Assembly: GCA_036186865.1 (NCBI GenBank)
Contig: AP025069.1
Location: forward strand, 9,556,270-9,620,269
Source: Eustoma russellianum
Lineage: Eukaryota > Streptophyta > Magnoliopsida > Gentianales > Gentianaceae
DNA length: 64,000 nucleotides
Reading direction: 5' to 3'
In this document: in pieces, positions 1 to 10,939 of the stretch
Layout of the letters: each line of letters opens with the position of its first letter
How positions within the stretch are numbered: the first letter of the stretch is position 1
Notes under the pieces: generated by a model
Databases searched by the model: none
The model's input: the letters and a program-made list of their open reading frames with translations, nothing else
Told to the model about the DNA's origin: nothing
Translations under genes and position numbers: made by a program

Positions 1-308
1 CACTGTCTTTTCGCCGCCTCTTCAGTTTTTCGCGCCATTCAAGGACCATCAATTCACCAGCCGCCTCTTTCTCTTTCCACTCTCCCACGTCTACCACTTC
101 CCTTCCCCATTCACTCTAACCTTTCATCTTCTTCCTCAAACCTCTCTCCCACTCTCCCACTTCTCCTTACTCCTCTTCCCACCATTACTCCACCAACTCC
201 TCCTCTTCCTCTCCTCACCCTTTAAAATCCAACCTTCTCCTTCCTCTCTTATCACTCCTCTTCTTCATCTTACCTTAAAAATTTTCAAGACCTTTCCTTC
301 TCCCTACA
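1..308 (+). promoter_or_regulatory. Pyrimidine-rich leader before env-like ORF, copy 1
   Basis: This stretch is almost entirely C and T on the plus strand and leads straight into the ATG at 309. The same kind of leader precedes the env-like ORF at 22750, and its reverse complement lies upstream of the minus-strand env-like ORF that starts at 29003. The conserved placement suggests a 5' leader or promoter-proximal region of an internally initiated transcript. The upstream part of this element lies outside the window. The function is inferred. Confidence 0.4.
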
Positions 309-1598
309 ATGGCTTCCGCTGGTCCTTCCAAAGTCCACGAACCCAAAAGCGAAAAACAACGGCTGGACAAGGTATTGTCGAGCCTCCTGCAATCACAGCC
401 ATTCGAGAGGGGCTCACCAAGGATAACTTTCCTTGGCTAAAGAAATTTGATCCCGATATCAAAAAGCCTCCACGCACCATTGACAAAGGTGCCCATATCT
501 CCTACTACTCCGGGATGCTATTCCAAGAATGGATAGCATCCAGTCGTCTTGTCATACCTCTAAACTGCTCAATCTCAGCAATCTTCCTGAGACGAGCACT
601 GCCTTTGAAATCGTTCCTCTGTTGGAACATCAGAGCTGGACATCTCTTTGGTCCAGACCTGACATGCAAAAATACTCCCGCGAGCACACCCGGTTTTTCT
701 ATTCAAACTTGTGGGTCACCCCACAATCTGAGTCTCAATCATTTTCCCTCAACTCTGTTATTGATGGTACTCCTCTCAGCTTCACTATTCCTGAAATCTG
801 TGAAGTCCGAGAATCCGAAACGAGGGATTGACTGATTTTTCCGTATTTGACTGGAGTGTCAAATACGGCGTCCTTGACAGGACGTTAAATTTGATTTGGG
901 GTATTTCCCCTCCAAGAAGACTCAGAATATGCCACTGGTGGATCGCATTCTGCTCGCGGTGGTCACCTACTGCATCAATGGTAAGGCCACTAGAAATCCA
1001 AGCAACATGGATTTCTATGTCTCTTACCGTCTCAAGCATCTAACCCAGCTGAATCTTGCCTGGATCATCATAGAAGTCATGTTTGCAGCTCTCCGAAAAG
1101 GGTCAAAAGCTTTGCCTTTTGCCAATATTGTCACAATATTGTTAAAGTCAAAAGGCGTTGCCATTTCTGATGAAGACTTGACCCAAGTTGCTAAATCTGA
1201 AGTCTATGATCATTACAACATCGCCCAGGCCGTTGACTCGCAGAAAAGGAAGGCCACCACCATTCCTGATGAAGATGAGGTCGGGGGGACCTCAAGATGC
1301 TGCTGGTGGTAGTAATTCTTCAGAATTACTATCACGCATTGCTGCCCTTGAACAAACTGTTCAGCAGTTGCATCTTCGTGATGCTGAGCATGAAGCTCGG
1401 CATGTGCGAAATGAACTGCGTATGACTGCATTTCGCAATGCATTCATGCAGATCAATCCTTGGGCTCTTCCTCCTAATTTTGATGATTTAGGGGGAGAAA
1501 GTGGTGGTGGTGCTGGTGGTGGTGATGATGCTGCTGGTGGTGGTGCTGGTGATGCTGCTGTGGTGCTAGTGGATTCACTGATTTTGCCGCTAGTGTAG
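309..1598 (+). pseudogene. Env-like third ORF of a SIRE/Maximus-type copia element (copy 1, broken)
   Basis: The start MASAGPSK is shared with the ORF at 22750. Parallel segments follow in three frames: a KDNFPWLKKFD segment, a SLWSRPDMQKYSREHTRFFYSNLW segment split across entries here as SLWSRPDMQKYS and HTRFFYSNLW, a QNMPLVDRILLAVVTYC segment and a C-terminal LLSRIAALEQTVQQL heptad region with a Gly-rich tail. They match the plant 'putative plant transposon protein' family that occupies the env position in SIRE-type elements. Several frameshifts break it, near 350, 530, 830-900 and 1290. The molecular role of the family is not established. The PPT and LTR downstream confirm the retroelement context. 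No transmembrane segment is evident, so 'env-like' refers to position only. Confidence 0.75.
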
Positions 1599-1790
1599 GT
1601 TTTGGCTTTAGTGGTTTTAACCACCAAGTGGTGGTGCTATGTAATTTTATTTTATTTTATTCTATTTGTTGGTGTTAAAATTCTTGCTAATGTTTAATGA
1701 AAATTTTATAACTTGATTTTATTATTGATGTCCATTGAAAATGTTTCATCATCTTATGTTGTTCAAGTTATTTTTTTTTCATTGCACTTA

Positions 1791-1864
1791 GTGAGGGGGA
1801 GCATATATTAAGGGGGAGCTTTGACAAGCTATGCATGTTGTGAAATCATCAAAAAGAGGGAGAA
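1791..1864 (+). promoter_or_regulatory. Polypurine tracts before the 3' LTR (family A, copy 1)
   Basis: Two runs of the type GAGGGGGAGC and AAGGGGGAGCT at 1793-1820 are followed by AAAAAGAGGGAGAA directly against the LTR start at 1865. The same arrangement precedes the LTR at 24358. Polypurine tracts prime plus-strand DNA synthesis in LTR retroelements. The proximal tract at 1851-1864 is the likely functional one. Confidence 0.7.
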
Positions 1865-2542
1865 TGTTAGAATATGTTGAGTTTTGATGATTTGCACATT
1901 TTGGCACATTGAACAAGGGATTAGGCGCTTCATGTGTGTTGTTTGAAGTCAGTATACTTCGAACGCCTACATTAGGCGCTTAATGTACCTTGGTGGAGTC
2001 CAGTACACTTCGAACGCCTAGATTAGGCGCTTTATGTGAAGGGTCTGGATCTGCGAACACTTCGAACGCCTAGATTAGGCGCTTCATGTGAGTGTTTGAA
2101 AAACAGGACACTTTGAACGCCTAATTAGGCGCTTTATGTGACCTGTTGAAAAGTGCGAACACTTTGAACGCCTCTTTAGGCGCTTTATGCAGTCCACCAT
2201 GCCAAAAGTACTTTTCCCCTGGTTGGGCACGTACTCCTAAGTACTTCCTCTGAGTAAAAGTCAGAGTTAGTTCGAACAGGCATGAAGTGCCACATTAAGC
2301 GCTTCATGTGACTTCGAACGACTTAAGAAGCCCACATTAGGCGCTTGATGTGACTTCGAACGACTGTTCAGTTTCACATCAAGCGCTCAATGCCACTTCG
2401 AACGCCTGTGCTTTTGCACATTAAGCGCTTCATGTGACTAACGTTACAAAGGTCTTGAACTTCACCAACACACATGAAGCGCCTAATCCCTTGTTCAATG
2501 TGCCAAAATGTGCAAATCATCAAAACTCAACATATTCTAACA
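1865..2542 (+). repeat. Fold-back LTR derivative with perfect 77-bp inverted ends
   Basis: The first 77 bases (1865-1941, beginning TGTTAGAATATG) reappear as an exact inverted copy at 2466-2542. The start corresponds to the 5' end of the family A LTR (compare 15432 and 24358), but the usual LTR 3' half is missing and replaced by the inverted start. The interior is a series of short units containing GCGCTTCATGTG and CTTCGAACGCC, many of which are self-complementary. It is either a rearranged 3' LTR or a fold-back element derived from one. An assembly artefact cannot be excluded. Confidence 0.75.
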
Positions 2543-4446
2543 CCTCATTCTCATACAACCCGTATATTTTTTTAACTTGACCAATATAAAACAATATTAT
2601 CGACAAGGAGTCGTCTTCATAATAATAGTTCTAATGTGGAGGCTTCTTATAAATAGTTTCTGAAGATTGAAAATATCATGCCAAGAAGCCAACAACAACC
2701 ACAAGTATATCTCACCGACAGCAAAAAGCTATCGCTAGGTTGTAGGCAGTGAGTCAGACAAACAATACCTCCATTCTAAAGAATAGAGAGTTTGCTTCCA
2801 GTGAGACCCCCAGCTCTATATATACCTGTGTAGATAGCACAATAATAGGAGTATTACTCTCTTCTCTGTGTTGTTTTTTTTTTTGGTGTTACTGACAAAA
2901 TGTACACTCATAGAAGTTATTGACGTAATTTTGTGCTTAAAATAGGGAGTCGATCCTTGTCGTTTTATAATTTGTGATTCAATTTCTTGTTGATTAACAA
3001 TAACTTTCATAATAAGAAAGCCAAGGTTTTGCTTCATGACCAAATTTGCATGTCCTCCTAGTCATACAGGCATGATATAAATGATATGAATTTCACGATA
3101 TGTTTTAATAGACATAAGAAATATGATAGAGTTTTAACCCAATGTAGTGACTTTTAATATTTGAAAGAGCATACGATAATCAAACCATCAACTTAATATG
3201 CAAGATGCTATGACTACTCTTGTTAAGATTATGTACTAATGACAACTGGATTATGTCTCGAAAGACGAGACTAATAATTATTAAATTATATAGTAGTTAT
3301 CTAGTGACGGTCTCAAAATTTGAATTTGTTCTAAAATATTCTTATATTTTAAAAATAAAAATACAATAACAGTTAAAGCTTGTATACTATAATTTCGATT
3401 GTTAATTTTATGGTTTTCACAATATTTTTTAAATGAAGGGAGTGACTAACTTGATGAGGTCGAGTTAGTATGACACGTGAACGAACTTAATGGTTGTTGT
3501 TACAAGAGTCAGATCTTTTCATTATAACGGCAAATTAAAGTCTGATTCCACAAATTATACAAAAATCTAAGTATTAATTTTCATATGCAGCGTATGTAAC
3601 ATGATGTAAAGTCTTCGTTATGATTAATAAAAGCGACCCTTCTCGTAAAAATAAACAAATGTTTACTAAATTCTACCCAGTCTGAAAACTAATAAAAATC
3701 TATGTCCACGTAAAGTTCTGAAGAAGCAAAATGACTCATTAAATTGGCTGCGATTTGTATATTGTGAAGTAGTAGTTGATCGACATAACTTGATGTAATT
3801 TTAATTATGGGTCATCAGAAAACAAGCTCTGTGTGTTTCTAACACATGAGTATGGTTGCGTACATCCGACTCTCCATACTCCGACACAGACAAAAGCTTT
3901 TAAATCAATGAGATAATGTTGTTTTTGTTGTTGCGTTGTTTTAGTAAAATATACTCGAGATCCTTCTATTTTTTCTGATTGTTATGTTTTTTTTTTTATG
4001 TTTTTATACTAAAATATAATAGTAGCTTTTGTCTAAACCTTTTACCCTCTATCAGAGAGGACATTTGGGACGACTCATCCAAATACAGGATATCAAAAAG
4101 TAATTTTCTGTGTATTCTATTTTTAACTTGGATGAAAAATGACATTTATCTTTTATCCTAAAACTAAAACTGAAGGAAAAGATCTAGAAAAACTAGATAA
4201 GATCAGGGCTAGGCCAAAGCACAATTATTATCTCAAAGAAAAAAACACATAAAACTTACATGTGAACCCGGTTGACAAATTAAATCTGGATATGTGCTCA
4301 CAATCGAGAAGTATTGGTAATCACACTTCTTTTCATTTTAACTATTCACATTATTTCACTACCGGATCCGCAAGGGAAATGCACCTTCATGAGACATTAG
4401 TCGGGATGCGTAGAGGAGTCAACAACTTCGTCATAATATAGTGGTA
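2543..4446. other. Non-coding AT-rich DNA
   Basis: No reading frame with recognisable protein similarity, no LTR or TIR signature and no RNA gene is visible on either strand. It is probably intergenic sequence or strongly decayed repeat. It would be contiguous with 14946-15426 once the insertion at 4455-14937 is removed. Confidence 0.4.
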
Positions 4447-4667
4447 CCGTTGCTTAGGCGTGTTAATGAACCGAGCCGAACCGAATACTAAGTTTTCGAA
4501 TTCGAATTCGTTCAGCTAAACGAACTATTCGGCTCGGTTTGTTTAGCTAAACGAACTTTAAAATCGGTTCGAGTTTGGCTCGATTGCCTTATAAATGTTT
4601 AAACGAGCCAAACAGTTCGTGAACAGTTCGGCTCGTTTAATTAAACGAACCTGACACCACAAAAAGA

Positions 4668-5095
4668 ATTTCATTTACTGACGAAAAATTCACCGACGAA
4701 CCACGGTTCGTCGGTGTTGCGTCGGTACTTTGCGACGCAATTGCAATACACTCATTTTCGTCGTTAATTGCGACGAAAATACGATGAAAAGCATTGTCGC
4801 TAACAAAAAGTAGTCANNNNNNNNNNCAAAAAGTAGTCAGGTTAATATGTTCGTCGGTGTTTTGTCGGTGGTTCGTCGCTATTCTGTGTGTTTTATTCGT
4901 CGCTATGTAGTTTGTAGCATTACGTCGCTATATCGTCGCTATTTTGTCGCTAAAATTCCAGAACACGGATAAAATAAATTCGTCGGTGAGTCGGTTTTTT
5001 TGTCGATGAAACCCGCGTGTCGCAAATGTTTTGTTTTACTTTTCGTTCGTATTCCGATTTGTCGTTGTGTCGTCGCAGATTCGTCGAGGATTAAA
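4668..5095. repeat. Left subterminal motif array of the CACTA element
   Basis: Many copies of TCGTCGCTA, CGTCGGTG and GCGACG-type 8-9-mers occur on both strands, in spacings of roughly 10-40 bases. A similar array lies at the right end (14410-14820). Such arrays are bound by the element-encoded TnpA in characterised CACTA transposons. Binding here is inferred from position. Confidence 0.7.
4817..4826. other. Assembly gap (10 N)
   Basis: Ten N bases are flanked by the same 13-mer CAAAAAGTAGTCA on both sides. The two contig ends therefore appear to overlap, so the gap may have zero or negative true length, or may conceal a collapsed tandem repeat. Confidence 0.95.
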
Positions 5096-5222
5096 CACGT
5101 GTATTAATTAAGGAAAAAGAAAGCGGTGATTGGAAATTTTTTTTATAATTTAATAATAAAAATTTACATTATGAAACGAAAAATTAAAAAAGAAATCTAA
5201 AAGAGAGGCGCAGAGGGGCCGT

Positions 5223-5555
5223 TCACTCTTCGTCATTGGAAGAAAGAGTGGCCGCCATATTATGTGCGAACTCTTTGAGGAGGCGCTTCAGCTTGTAATA
5301 TCTGAATTTCAACTTCCGCAGCCTTCTAGTCATGCTGTGCAGTTGCCTCGACTGCTGTTGCATGTTTGCTATCAGCATACGGTAGTCGATATCCTGTTCC
5401 GGCATTTGTTCTTGAGCATCCTCTCGCGGTAGTGGGCCATACACAGATACGGAACCCTCCCGCTCAACCGATGGTGGTTGGGGAGGAGGCCCTTGTGGCG
5501 GGGCACTGTTTGCCCCTCCACCACGCCTTGGAGTTCTTCTAAAACGACGCGGCAT
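5223..5555 (-). CDS. Small Arg/Pro-rich coiled-coil protein of the CACTA element (copy a)
   Basis: The 110-residue protein runs from the ATG at 5555, chosen because the paralogue at 6481 starts at the same place relative to the shared leader. Order: basic N-terminus (MPRRFRRTPRR), Gly/Pro/Gln-rich linker, a middle segment with predicted helix-forming residues (RQLHSMTRRLRKLKFRYYKL, about residues 68-87) and an acidic end (SSNDEE). A TATA-like stretch lies at about 5587-5598 on its own strand. The family was not recognised. The organisation is that of a small nucleic-acid-binding or oligomerising accessory protein, but this is inference. It lies antisense to tnpD near the left end. Unlike its neighbours the frame is uninterrupted. 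Confidence 0.55.
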   Translation of the reverse strand: MPRRFRRTPRRGGGANSAPPQGPPPQPPSVEREGSVSVYGPLPREDAQEQMPEQDIDYRMLIANMQQQSRQLHSMTRRLRKLKFRYYKLKRLLKEFAHNMAATLSSNDEE

Positions 5556-5990
5556 ATTTTGATGTTTTATAACTTTGTATGTGTGTATATATATGTGCGG
5601 ATGTTTGGGGTACAAATAGGTAAATTTAGCGACGATATAGCGACGAACTTGCGACACATTTCTCGACCGTTAACCAAGATAAGAATATGTGCGGGTGTGA
5701 CGCTTCGTGCGAATTAGCGACGAATTAGCGACGTAATGTGCACGGGCGTGACGATTCGTTCGAATTAGCGACGCACTTAGCGACGAACTAGCGACGTAAA
5801 CACGTTCTAACCGTTGGGAACTGAACAGACGCTGCGGAATAGCGACGCATTAGCGACGAAACGCGTCGAATAGTGTGAAGACGTCGTGCGTCGCTAGTTC
5901 GTCGGTAGCCCGTCGCTAAATTCGGTACGTTGTAACCGTTGGGAACTGAACAGAATAGCGACGCATTAGCGACGCTGTAGCGACGAAACG
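5556..5990 (-). promoter_or_regulatory. Promoter region of antisense ORF a with internal motif array
   Basis: A TATATATA-type stretch at about 5587-5598 lies 30-45 bases before the ATG. Further upstream are clusters of TAGCGACG motifs like those at the transposon ends, and a direct repeat CCGTTGGGAACTGAACAG at about 5812-5829 and 5936-5953. The same motif that marks the termini therefore sits in the presumed promoter. Regulation by a TnpA-like protein is an inference. Confidence 0.45.
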
Positions 5991-6120
5991 CGTGTTTAAA
6001 TTAAGAAAACGAAAGCGATGATTAGAAAAATAAAACTTCATTAATATAGAATTATAAATTACAAAATATACTAGGACAATAATGAAAAAACAATCTAAAT
6101 GAATAGCGGAGAGGAGCCAT

Positions 6121-6481
6121 TCACTGTTCGTCATCCGAACAGAGAGTAGCAACACTCTCTGCGCACGCCTTTAGGAGGCGTCTCAGCTGTGCAGCTTTGG
6201 ATTTAATCCGCATCTGCCTTGTGTCCAGGTATTGGAGACGCTCATCCTGGTACATAATATGCTCCCTCAGGTCATCCATTTTTCCACAATTCTTGTATTT
6301 CTTTATGGAGATCGCCAATTTGGCGATCCCGACGTGGCCCAAAAAGACTGGGTTCAGAGGACTCAGCCTGTGGGGGTGATTCTTGTGGTGGAGGAACCGC
6401 TGAAGAAGAGGGTTGTTGAATAGGCCGTCTTGCCGCTGAATGGCCACTACCACATCGCGCTTGCGCTTTAGTACGAACCAT
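6121..6481 (-). pseudogene. Small Arg/Pro-rich coiled-coil protein of the CACTA element (copy b, frameshifted)
   Basis: This is the paralogue of the ORF at 5223-5555. The N-terminal half (MVRTKAQARCG, then a Ser/Pro/Gln-rich linker) lies in one frame. The C-terminal half, with a helical segment (RIKSKAAQLRRLLKACAESV) and acidic end SDDEQ, lies in another, and the frame changes near 6272-6300. The 3' flanks of the two copies (about 5095-5222 and 5985-6120) are also similar, so a block of roughly 0.9 kb was duplicated in tandem. A TATA-like CTATATAAA (6551-6559, minus strand) lies about 70 bases upstream. The product is unrecognised. Confidence 0.5.
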
Positions 6482-7142
6482 ATTTGGGTCTTTTTTTATG
6501 ATTATAAAGGAGGTTGTTTTCTATGTAGTTGGGGGTCACGGTCCATCCTGTTTATATAGGGAATTCAGCGACGACATAGCGACGCAATAGCGACGTAAAT
6601 GCATCGTAAGTGTAACAGTCGGGCACTGTGCGAACACCGCCGAATAGCGACGCCTTAGCGACGCCCGCAGTGACGAAACACATCGTATGGTGTGAAGATA
6701 CGTCGTGCGTCGCTGAGCGTCGCTAAGTCGTCGGTGTTTGTGTTTGTTTGTTTCCGGGATTTGTGTTTCTTGGTCGTCGCTGAGTCGTCGCTAAGTCGTC
6801 GGTATATGTGTTTGTTTGTTTCCGGGATTCGTGTTTCTTGGTCGTCGCTGAGTCGTCGCTAAGTCGTCGGTATTTGTGTTTGTTTGTTTCTGGGATTCGT
6901 GTTTCTTGGTCGTCGTTTAGCGTCGCTATATCGTCGCTAATACGTCGGTAATATTGCAGGCTGAGAACCATAAAACGCAACTTTCTTCTTCCAGTCTTCT
7001 CCCATTCTTCTCCCATTTCAAACACATAAATCATCACTTTTCTACGAAAATATAGAAGGAAGAAATCTTATTGTGTGGAATTTTGATGTTTTCCACCACC
7101 GAGAAAAGATAGATGTTGTTATTTTGAAGGTATATCGAGAAA
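6482..7142. promoter_or_regulatory. Divergent promoter region between antisense ORF b and tnpD, with 68-bp tandem repeat
   Basis: The region separates the minus-strand ORF starting at 6481 from tnpD at 7143. It holds a TATA-like box for the minus ORF at 6551-6559, scattered GCGACG/CGTCGC motifs and a tandem array with period 68 (starts at 6727, 6795 and 6863). Each repeat unit contains a GTTTGTTTG stretch and TGAGTCGTCGCTAA-like motifs. It looks like a bidirectional control region built from terminal-type motifs. Function is inferred. Confidence 0.5.
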
Positions 7143-10100
7143 ATGGATCCGAGGAGGAGCGATAGAAAGTGGATGTACGAGAGAGTAAACAACGGGGAGT
7201 GGAGTTTTAGATTTGTTGAAGGTCTCGAAGAATTTATGGATTTTGCGACGAGTAATGAAAGTGGAACGCAGATTAGATGTCCGTGTAAGAAATGCAAGAA
7301 CCGTAAATATATGCATCCGGCTGACGTGAGGGTTCACTTATTGAAACAAGGTTTCGTGCACAATTACCATACATGGTACTGCCACGGCGAATATGAGGGG
7401 ACGTCTACATCTGCAACTGTACACGTCGAAGGAAGACCCGGTCAGGTTGATGCCGAAGAAATAGGCGAGGGATCTCACAACCCATACATGCAGATGGTGC
7501 AAGACGCAGCCGCCGACGCATTTACGGGAGAGAAGTACTTACAATTGCAGGATCAGGATGAACAGTCGCGTGTATTCGTGAAGGAAGATCCGAATATGCA
7601 ACCGGAGCACCGCATGACGGAGAGATTGTACGATGGGATGTGTCAGCTGATGAGGGAATCTCTTTCCGAAGGGAACACAATGGTCGACAGTTTTTATTCG
7701 ACTAAGAAACAGCTACAGGCGTTGGGACTGCCGGTTCAGAAAATCGATTGTTGTTCAGAGGGGTGCATCATATACTGGGGCATCGACGAGGATAAAGACA
7801 AGTGCAGGGTCTGTGGGACACGCAGGTGGAGAACAAACAAAAGAAACCGGAACGTGCCAAGAAAGCAATTTTACTATTTACCTCTCGCCCCTAGACTGCA
7901 GAGGCTCTACGCATCCGGTGCCACAGCTAGCCAGATGAGGTGGCACGCGGAGCACTACACGAAAGACGGTGAGATGTGCCATCCATCTGACGGCGAAGCT
8001 TGGAGGACGTTCGATGCGACACATCCGGGTTTTTCGTCGGAGACAAGGAACGTTAGGTTGAGTTTATGCACCGACGGGTTCAACCCTTTCGGATAGTCGG
8101 GAGAGCAGTATTCGTCGTGGCCTGTAATCGTGACGCCGTACAATCTACCACCTTGGATGTGCATGAAGAAGCCGTACATGTTCTTGACTGTGATCGCACC
8201 GGGGCCTAGGAATCCGAAACAGAAGATCGACCTATACCTGCAGCCATTGATACATGAGCTGAAGTGGTTGTGGGAGTTTGGCGTGGAGACGTTCGATGTA
8301 TCGGCCAAACAAAACTTCCAGCTACGCACTGCGCTGATGTGGACCATCAGCGACTTCTCGGCTTATTCTATGTTGTCGGGGTGGAGCACAGCGGGGAAAT
8401 ACGCTTGCCCTTGCTGCATGAAGCAAGCGAAGACGATGTCCTTGAAACATGGACGTAAGATTTGCTGGTTCGACAGCCATAGGAAGTTCCTGCCCAGACG
8501 TCATTTGTACAGAAAGAACATGACGTCGTTCATGCCTGGCATCGTCGAGAAGGACACGAAGCCCATTCTTCTCACGGGGTGGAGGTGTTGGAGGAGATAG
8601 ACAGTTGTGGATTGTGGGGGTCGCTGATGATCCGGACGGCAGCCACAACACAGACCTGGCCCGTTACTCTATCGGGTGGAAGAAGAGAAGCATTCTAGGA
8701 GCTTCCGTATTGGAAGAGCAATATGATCCGACACAACCTGGATGTCATGCACATTGAGAAGAACGTGTTTGACAACATTTTCAATACGGTGCTGAATGTG
8801 CCTGGAAAAACAAAAGACAATTTGAAGGCACGACTTGATATGCGCGACCTGAATATGCGACCGGAGCTGCATCCCGTTGGCACATCCTACATGCCGAAGC
8901 CGAAGTCCTCTTACACGCTGAATGCGGAGCAGGTCAGTGCGTTGTTAGCGTGGCTGGGGACGGCTAGATTTCCTGACGGCCATGTTTCGAACCTGTCTAA
9001 GAACATCGACGTGAAATAAACGCGGTTTGCACGGGATGAAGAGCCACGACTGTCACCCATGCAACGGTTGATGCCCATTGCATTCCGCGAGCTGCTTCCA
9101 ACCAATGTATGGGAAGCACTTACCGAGATGAGTCTGTCTTCAGATGTCTTACATCCACGAGACTCAGGGCGGATGATATGTCAAGGCTGGAGGGCGAAAT
9201 CCCATTGATCATTTGCAAGCTGGAAACTGTATTCCCTCCGGCCTTCTTTGATTCAATGGAACACCTGCCAGTTCATCTACCATACGAGGCACGCGTTGGT
9301 GGTCCTGTTCAGTACAGGTGGATGTATCCGTTCGAGAGGTACTCTTATTTATTACGTGACGTTCTTATGTGTTAAGCGCAAGCATTTGAACAGATATTCC
9401 CTATATGAACAGATATCTCAGGCATTTGAAGCTGAACATCAAGAACAAGGCGAAAGTCGAGGCCTCGATGTGCAATGCCTACCTGACGGAGGAAGCCTCG
9501 ACCTTCGTGTCTCATTACTTCGATCCAGATGTCCCGTCGAGGTGCAGAGATGTTCCCCGGAACGACGACGGCATTTCCAGATCCGGTGTCCTCCCGATAT
9601 TCACACATCCGATCAGATTTCACGGACAGGGAAAGGAAATGATATTGGGGGACAGCGAGCTGAAGATTGCTCATTCTTATGTTCTGCGCAACTGCCGTCA
9701 AGTCGACCGTTTCCAGAGGTATAAACGATATCCAATTTTAATTTGTAAATACCTTGCGCTACTCTATCCATTATACTACAAAGATATACAGGGTACTCAT
9801 TCGTAATTTGCTTCAGCTTGTTCGTTGATTTATTGCAACACCGTTCACCGGGTATATCGAGCGATGCAATAAACAATGAGTTAGATGCCAAGTTTGCTGA
9901 TTGGTTCAGGTGGCATGTAAGTTTACATGTTTGCCGGTTACGTGTACGTCATGTGATACGCATTTATTGCCCCGCTGATGTATACTTACTTGTCGTTTTA
10001 CAGGCGAGCAAAGGTCATCTGGCTGACGATGAGTATGGTTACATTCTGACACCAGTAGCCGAGGGTCCATTGAACAGAGTCACGCGCCACGATATGTGTT

Positions 10101-10800
10101 TTGTCAACGGTTATAGATTCCACACAGTCTCCCATGCCAGCCGAAAATCGTCGGAGAACAGCGGAGTGTGTGTCAAGCGGTATGACAATAGCCCGGACGA
10201 GGATGACTTCTACGGCTACCTTACTGACATCATTGAGCTCGAATATCCCGCATTGCCTATAAAGCGGGTGGTGCTATTCAAATGCGAATGGTACGATCCA
10301 ACTCGGGAAGGTTATCGCGCTGGCACAAAGGTTCACGACCGATATAAGTTGGTAGACATACACCAAGGGCGACGGTACAGAAAGTACGATCCATTCGTTT
10401 TGGCTAGTCAAGCGTCCCAGGTGTACTATCTATCGTATCCAACAACGAGGATGAATGCGAGCTCAAAAGACTGGCGAGCCGTGTGCAAAGTGAAATCGAG
10501 CAAGTTTGATGTCAGTATACAGCCAGGTTCAGATGGCACGGATGCCGCATTTCAAGAAGAAAACCCGCCCGTTCTGGATACGACACATGTTGAACTGCAC
10601 AACCTCCCTCTAAATGACCCCACGGCGGTTTCATCGAAATTCATCTCAACATACAACCGCCTGACAATATTGAATATGTAGGCGAAGACGAATACGAGGA
10701 TGAAGAGGACGACGAGCATGTAGATGAAGATGAAAATGAATATGAAAATGAGGATGAAAATGAAGATGCGTATGAGGATGCGGATGACAATGAAGATTGA
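7143..10800 (+). pseudogene. tnpD: CACTA transposase, tnpD type, multiple breaks
   Basis: From ATG 7143 the first 80 residues form a transposase-associated domain with CPCKKCKN and a downstream H/C pair (TWYCHGE). Next come the Transposase_21-type region (NLPPWMCMKKPYMFLTVIAP, DLYLQPLIHEL, RHNLDVMHIEKNV), a DUF4218-like block (PLIICKLETVFPPAFF, EASMCNAYLTEEAS), a DUF4216-like block (VVLFKCEWYDP) and an acidic Glu/Asp tail to 10800. Plausible GT-AG introns are 9339-9412, 9719-9816 and 9917-10003; removing the first rejoins the ERY-LRHLKL match. Breaks include an in-frame TAG at 8094-8096, frameshifts near 8575, 8640-8690, 9050-9080 and 10640, a Trp-to-TAG change just before 8700 and a TAA at 9017-9019. 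The catalytic protein for excision and insertion is therefore not made by this copy. Confidence 0.9.
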
Positions 10801-10939
10801 GGTTAGTCACAATTTTTTATGTACCTCATTAGGCGAAAGTGTGTATGTGTTGATGTACTTATACACATGTATATACATAATGTGTGTCTGTAAGTACTTT
10901 ATATTTTGTATTATTTTTTTTCCAATACTGATGTCACCG

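Noticed and set aside
1942..2465. Regularly spaced repeats that resemble a CRISPR array
   Set aside because: The repeats vary, are palindromic units inside a plant LTR, alternate in orientation and have no cas genes. The genome is eukaryotic.
7955..8651. Minus-strand open frames of 109-130 codons opposite tnpD
   Set aside because: They mirror the well-supported tnpD coding sequence and carry no family motif.
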